Source: Oscillatoria sp. FACHB-1407
Lineage (GTDB): Bacteria > Cyanobacteriota > Cyanobacteriia > Elainellales > Elainellaceae
NCBI RefSeq assembly: GCF_014697545.1
Contig: NZ_JACJSA010000002.1
Span: 62,001 to 126,000 of the forward strand
Direction: 5' to 3'
Length of the DNA: 64,000 nucleotides
Below, one piece after another: positions 60,431-64,000 of the stretch. The notes under the pieces were generated by a model, which saw only the letters and a list, made by a program, of their open reading frames with translations, searched no databases and had not been told where the DNA came from. Positions within the stretch are counted from its first letter, which is position 1. Each line of letters starts with the position of its first letter. The translations under genes were made by a program, and so were the position numbers.

Positions 60431-60938
60431 TGGTCAGCAGGAGCTTGGAGAGGTTTGTGGGAGATTTGTTTGCAGCGAGAGTGACAGACGAGAGACAGAG
60501 ACGGTAACAGAATCTCTAAATTTCATAACAAACCCACTTTTAATGGAAATTTTTTTGGGAATGTTCGGGTTTAGAGCTGTGGCAATTGAAAGAAAACGAT
60601 CAGCAGTAAGTCGTTCTTTGCTGCCCAAATCTACTCTCTCGCGATCGCCATCTCAGTGAGGACAGAAGACTTGGGGCGATGTCCCAACCAGAGGTTCACC
60701 TCGGCACCCTGTTTTCACGTTGATGACAAAACTGTAAACAAATCATCTCGCTGAGATGATTAACTTTCGGCTGCGACATCCAATCGTTCTGTGAAGTCTG
60801 ACATAAAACTTCAATATGGAGTTGCCCGATATGGAAAATCAGAGTGTAGATTTGGGCATTGTATAGAAGAGCCTTTAAGTTCTACCTTTTGGTAGATGCT
60901 GAGGGTCACTGCCCAGTCCTTCCTAGCTCCTACTCACC

Positions 60939-61118
60939 ATGAACTCAAACTACAACGGCTTTGCCTTTCCCCTTTGGCAATTTCTAAATCAACCGATTGG
61001 GTGCAAAAATTCACCACTGGTTCTAAATCCTTACAAGTTTTGGTCTACCTTTAAAGTGAGACATTTAGAACGCTGCTGGTCTAAAGTGTATCGACCGGAA
61101 GAGCATCACCGTAGTTAA
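60939..61118 (+). CDS. Candidate 59-residue protein
   Basis: ATG at 60939 to TAA at 61116. The translation starts MNSNYNGFAFPLWQFLNQPI and ends YRPEEHHRS. It is rich in aromatics and Pro (LWQFLNQP, NPYKFWSTF), a composition more like a protein than chance AT-rich DNA. No Shine-Dalgarno is seen, and I recognise no family. It may be a small cyanobacterial protein or the remnant of one. Confidence 0.35.
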   Translation: MNSNYNGFAFPLWQFLNQPIGCKNSPLVLNPYKFWSTFKVRHLERCWSKVYRPEEHHRS

Positions 61119-61189
61119 GCGATCGCACTTCTATGATACAGGTCAAGGTTTGATGTGAGCTTCCTTTGCAGAAGTAAAATTGTGTATTA

Positions 61190-61231
61190 ACTCTAAATCT
61201 TAAAACAAATAGGGTAATAGAGATTTAGAGT
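61190..61231. repeat. Perfect 11-bp inverted repeat
   Basis: ACTCTAAATCT (61190-61200) and AGATTTAGAGT (61221-61231) are exact complements separated by 20 bases. It could be a regulator site or a weak RNA hairpin. No gene boundary explains it. Confidence 0.6.
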
Positions 61232-61358
61232 ACTCACTTGGTATAGGGATAGCAAGCCGCTTCTAGAGACTCGACCTGATGTCGATCGTTGAAGACGTTA
61301 TGGAATAAATTGCAATCATTAGTTGCGATCGCAACTCATCAATAATATTTAATATTTG

Positions 61359-61399
61359 AGGCACAGAGAGATGGATTTTTTCCGATCGATGTGCCTTTT
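61359..61399 (+). terminator. Terminator-like hairpin
   Basis: AGGCACA pairs with TGTGCCT, enclosing a smaller GATGGA/TCCGATC stem and a T-run, and is followed by TTTTGTGTTGTT. It could end a transcript that starts at or after the 59-codon frame. Confidence 0.5.
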
Positions 61400-61481
61400 G
61401 TGTTGTTAAGCGACTGTCTGAAATGGAGTGGTCACAACGCGCACAGCCATGTGTACGTTGATTCAGTACAGGTACTGCAAA

Positions 61482-61535
61482 GGGGCACTGTCGCCTGCGT
61501 GGGATTCCACCCCTGCACCCCATCCTAACCAACCT
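61482..61535. repeat. G/C-rich repeat (family 3)
   Basis: GGGGCACTGTCGCCTGCGTG, then GGATTCCACCCCTGCACCCC. The second part matches the element at 3249 (CACCCCTGCACCCC, then TCTAACC/TCCTAACC). It is non-coding. Confidence 0.55.
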
Positions 61536-61992
61536 CTCAGTTGCCACAGGTAATTTATTACACCTGAAATGTTAGCGTTATTCGTGAATTTCGGGATTCA
61601 ACAAGTTATATTGATGACTCGTTTAAATGAATCTATAACTGCCACTATCCTTCGTTGAAAAACCAGGTAGACCTGAGTGGGTAAGGATTTTGGGTGATGC
61701 GGTTTGCCATCCCAAACCCTCGGCACACATAGCCTTAGACAAAACAAACGATATAAAACGAACACCATAAATCACTCAATCCTGATTCTTGAGAAAAATC
61801 TTGGAATTCCTACAATCGCTTCCGGAGCTAATCTTAAGCCCTAGAAGAATTTACATAGACAAACTGGGCTTCATTAAATTAGCTATTTACAGCAGGCGAG
61901 TTTATATCGGTGTGAAGGTCTTTTAGAGTGATGCTTCCACGCAGCCCAGGTCGAAGCAAACCGCTCACTAGAGCTTGTAGGGAGGATGTGAA

Positions 61993-63111
61993 ATGGTGGT
62001 AGCAGCATCTCCATCTGTATTAGATGGTGTTGGAAGCATGAAACTGGCAATCTCGCAGGAGGGATTGCGATCGCTATTGAGTCAAGTTGAAGCAGAGCTT
62101 CATCGCAGTGAGGCATACCAAGCCGCATTGAGCAACTTGCAACACGAGGGTACAGATGTATTGAATGGTTCTCAGGCACTCAAAATTGTTGGTAGAGAAG
62201 CCATTCGGTTAGCCTTACGCTATCTGGCAAAGCACTATTCCACCCACTCAGCCAGTGCTTTAGAGACGGCTACACCAGCCATGCGGAGCAACTCCCCCGA
62301 TGGGGAAGTCACCAGACGCACCGTAGAGTCAACGACTCAGCCTGAGGCTTCAGCCCAACCCTCCGCGTTGATAACCGACAATCATCGGGTTATGGCGACT
62401 GCTGTGGTGGCAAATCAGCCCATCAAAGAAACGGTTCAACCCACAAGGGCTCATTTGGCGCGGGTCGAACCGCGTGTGATTGTGTCTCAAACGAAAAAGA
62501 CAGGACGGGTGGAAGCTGCCCCCAGTCCTGCGGCGCAAAAACGAGCGACTGTTTTGCGGCAAATCGGATTAGAACTGGGGCATATGCGCCAACAAAAGGG
62601 AATATCGCTCGATCGCTTGCATACCCAGACCTGGGTGCCGATTCATCTGATCCGGGCACTGGAATCGGGGGATGTCGATCACTTGCCTGAAGACATCTAT
62701 GTCCGTGGCTTTATTCGTCGCATTGCAGATGCTCTGGGTTTAGATGGGGCAAGCATGGCAAATTCTTTGATGGTGCTCGAACAGCCAAAGACCATCGTGC
62801 CATCATGGCAACAGCGATCGCCCGAACCGCCTACACTCCGTCCGGTACACCTTTACCTCAGTTACGCTGCTTTGATGGCGGGTGCGTTAGGTGGGTTAGC
62901 CTGGATGTCTAATGAAACAGGTTCAACATCGTTGAGTACCCCTGTCGTGCCGGATATGCAGCCACAGCCCATTCCAGAAGCTGTGCAATCAGTCACTCCG
63001 GTCGGTGGGGCTGTTTCAGGAACCGCTTCCCCCACGACTCAACGAGAAGGGGCGATCGCGAATCCAGAAGTCATTCCTCCTGAAACCTCAAGAACCGATA
63101 GTAATCGGTAG
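61993..63111 (+). CDS. RodZ-like helix-turn-helix membrane protein
   Basis: 372 residues. The N-terminal ~80 residues are helical (LAISQEGLRSLLSQVEAELHRSEAYQAALSNLQ). After a long variable linker, the RodZ-type HTH (about 192-260) reads LGHMRQQKGISLDRLHTQTWVPIHLIRALESGDVDHLP and YVRGFIRRIADALGLD. One membrane helix follows (about 290-306, YLSYAALMAGALGGLAWM), then a Pro/Thr-rich external tail. RodZ links MreB to the wall machinery in rod-shaped bacteria. The extra N-terminal domain is unlike RodZ, so this is a related cyanobacterial form. GGGAGGA lies eight bases before the ATG. Confidence 0.88.
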   Translation: MVVAASPSVLDGVGSMKLAISQEGLRSLLSQVEAELHRSEAYQAALSNLQHEGTDVLNGSQALKIVGREAIRLALRYLAKHYSTHSASALETATPAMRSNSPDGEVTRRTVESTTQPEASAQPSALITDNHRVMATAVVANQPIKETVQPTRAHLARVEPRVIVSQTKKTGRVEAAPSPAAQKRATVLRQIGLELGHMRQQKGISLDRLHTQTWVPIHLIRALESGDVDHLPEDIYVRGFIRRIADALGLDGASMANSLMVLEQPKTIVPSWQQRSPEPPTLRPVHLYLSYAALMAGALGGLAWMSNETGSTSLSTPVVPDMQPQPIPEAVQSVTPVGGAVSGTASPTTQREGAIANPEVIPPETSRTDSNR

Positions 63112-63575
63112 TCATCATTAGAAATCAATTGGGAGGCGATGATTCTCGTTTTGAGAACCTGCACTACATCGTGTGGGTGATTCCCAAAGCAAATTGATTG
63201 CAAAAGAGTCTGATTAGCGTCTGTATTGTTAAATATGGTTTAATATTTTGACCTAGCCTTGGGTAAACTTGAGGTTATAGCAATGCTAAGTTCTTCAGTG
63301 AGTTTTCGCAGGATGGACAACGTTACGAAGTTAACCTTGCCGTATCCGTAGTTCTCCTAGCTTTTTCATCAAAAGCAAAGTTAGTGCGATAATCTAAACA
63401 GTAAGGTGGAGATCCTGAAGTCACTGTTTTTAGCATTGTGATAGTCTTAGTTTTTCGCCAGCGAGGTCGTAGCCTATCTACTCTGAGTGAGCTATTGGGC
63501 AGCTAAAGTAACGTTAGCTACTCTCGATCCGACCGGGCACCTTCTCATTGACTCAGAGTTCGACGCGATGACTCC
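63112..63575. other. Intergenic region before the Crp/Fnr gene
   Basis: 464 bp, AT-rich in its first half. No gene, repeat family or clear Crp-type palindrome was seen. It should hold the regulator's promoter. Confidence 0.4.
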
Positions 63576-64000
63576 ATGCAAGATCGGTACAACCCACGAG
63601 ACAATAGAGACAACTCTCTAATTCGCTCAGCTCCCTTCTTTGAAGGGTTGCCTGAGACGGTTGTGGAGAAGGCGACTTCTCACGTTGTCACTCGCAGCCA
63701 CCCTCCTAACCAGGTCATTTTGCTTGAAAATGACTGGGGAAGTTCCGTTTACTTCATTTTGGAGGGGTGGGTCAAGATTCGGACTTACAACTTAGACGGC
63801 AAGGAAGTCACCCTTAATATTCTGGGTAAGGGTGAGGTTTTTGGTGAGATGGCTCCTCTGGATGAGGTGCCTCGCTCTACTGACGTGATTACGCTGGCTC
63901 CGACGATCATCGGTAATATGCCAGCCCAAGACTTTGTGCAGTTGATTAACACCGAGCCGCAAGCTGGAATTCGACTGGCTCAATTCATGGCACGACGGCT
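63576..64000 (+). CDS. Crp/Fnr family transcriptional regulator, 5' part
   Basis: The frame opens at ATG 63576 and runs off the window; about 141 residues are visible. The cyclic-nucleotide-binding beta-barrel is present: LIRSAPFFEGLPETVVEKATSH, VILLENDWGSSVYFILEGWVKIRTYNLDGKEVTLNILGKGEVFGEMAPLDEVPRSTDVITL. The cAMP-contact Glu/Arg pair of the classic phosphate-binding cassette (GExALL/MPRSAT) reads GEMAPLDEVPRSTD, so ligand binding is uncertain. The HTH lies beyond the window edge. It resembles widely conserved cyanobacterial Crp-like regulators. Confidence 0.93.
   Translation, partial: MQDRYNPRDNRDNSLIRSAPFFEGLPETVVEKATSHVVTRSHPPNQVILLENDWGSSVYFILEGWVKIRTYNLDGKEVTLNILGKGEVFGEMAPLDEVPRSTDVITLAPTIIGNMPAQDFVQLINTEPQAGIRLAQFMARR

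Larger units (their letters stand above)
60431..61992. other. 1.5-kb region with little coding evidence
   Basis: Between the MDR gene and the RodZ-like gene. It contains the 59-codon frame at 60939, a perfect inverted repeat at 61190, a terminator-like hairpin at 61359 and a G/C-rich repeat at 61482. Other frames are short, lack ribosome sites and show poor composition. The last ~150 bp should hold the RodZ-like promoter. Confidence 0.45.

Noticed and set aside
61263-61547. A 94-codon minus-strand frame
   Set aside because: It spans a terminator-like hairpin and a G/C-rich repeat. Its composition does not look like a protein.
1-64000. CRISPR arrays
   Set aside because: No direct repeats with regular unique spacers were seen. 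The tandem repeats present are 7-bp arrays and dispersed elements.

Overview
The window is chromosomal DNA from a cyanobacterium, most likely a filamentous or Leptolyngbya/Oscillatoria-like lineage. This rests on the very frequent HIP1 octamer GCGATCGC inside and between genes, a tmRNA whose tag reads ANNIVPFARKAAAVA, the clpR/clpP arrangement, and several families almost confined to cyanobacteria (DUF2949, DUF760, an NblR-like regulator, heptanucleotide arrays). I saw no tRNA, rRNA or CRISPR array.

Layout. 0-5 kb: end of a GGDEF cyclase, a glycerophosphodiesterase, an aldo/keto reductase, a VOC protein and a class V aminotransferase. 5-16 kb: small conserved proteins, a DUF192 lipoprotein, an NblR-like regulator, a LysM plus degenerate M23 protein, an HtrA-type protease, DUF760, ScpB, an ABC ATPase, a papain-like protein, a glutathione transferase, an L,D-transpeptidase and a Pro/Thr-rich membrane protein. 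16-24 kb: a MORN-repeat Ser/Thr kinase, an exported FAD oxidoreductase, then a Clp block (clpS, a J-domain/TPR protein, clpP, a second ClpR-like gene, clpR).

24-29 kb is the most interesting part. A small EACC1-like gene lies 5 nt before a gene encoding a caspase-like peptidase fused to an FGE-sulfatase/C-type-lectin fold. The C-terminus of that fold looks like the variable region of a diversity-generating retroelement (DGR) target. A REP-associated transposase with flanking REP palindromes follows directly, then a von Willebrand A protein. No reverse transcriptase or template repeat is visible here, so any diversification would have to act in trans.

29-46 kb: a phenylacetate-CoA-ligase-like enzyme; a huge alpha-2-macroglobulin lipoprotein and its usual partner PBP1C, here separated by an Uma2 gene, decayed TPR fragments and an AT-rich gene for a membrane-anchored periplasmic-binding-protein fold; then a small accessory island (PIN toxin pair, AbrB-type antitoxin, HNH protein, Uma2 remnant) and a thioredoxin. 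46-64 kb: tricorn-type protease, PMT-family glycosyltransferase, methyltransferase, tmRNA (ssrA), PBP2, a lipoprotein, a universal stress protein, a fused double glycosyltransferase, a zinc-type dehydrogenase, a RodZ-like HTH membrane protein and the start of a Crp/Fnr regulator.

The intergenic DNA carries several repeat families: (1) a ~160-bp palindrome-rich element with imperfect terminal inverted repeats (MITE-like; five full or partial copies, one with a nested insertion); (2) a ~105-bp element in four copies; (3) loose G/C-rich hairpins; (4) heptanucleotide arrays of TCATCCT/TTATCCC type; (5) REP palindromes next to the transposase. Cell-wall functions recur (PBP1C, PBP2, L,D-transpeptidase, RodZ-like, degenerate M23, alpha-2-macroglobulin), as do protein-quality functions (Clp set, HtrA, tricorn, tmRNA, J-domain protein).
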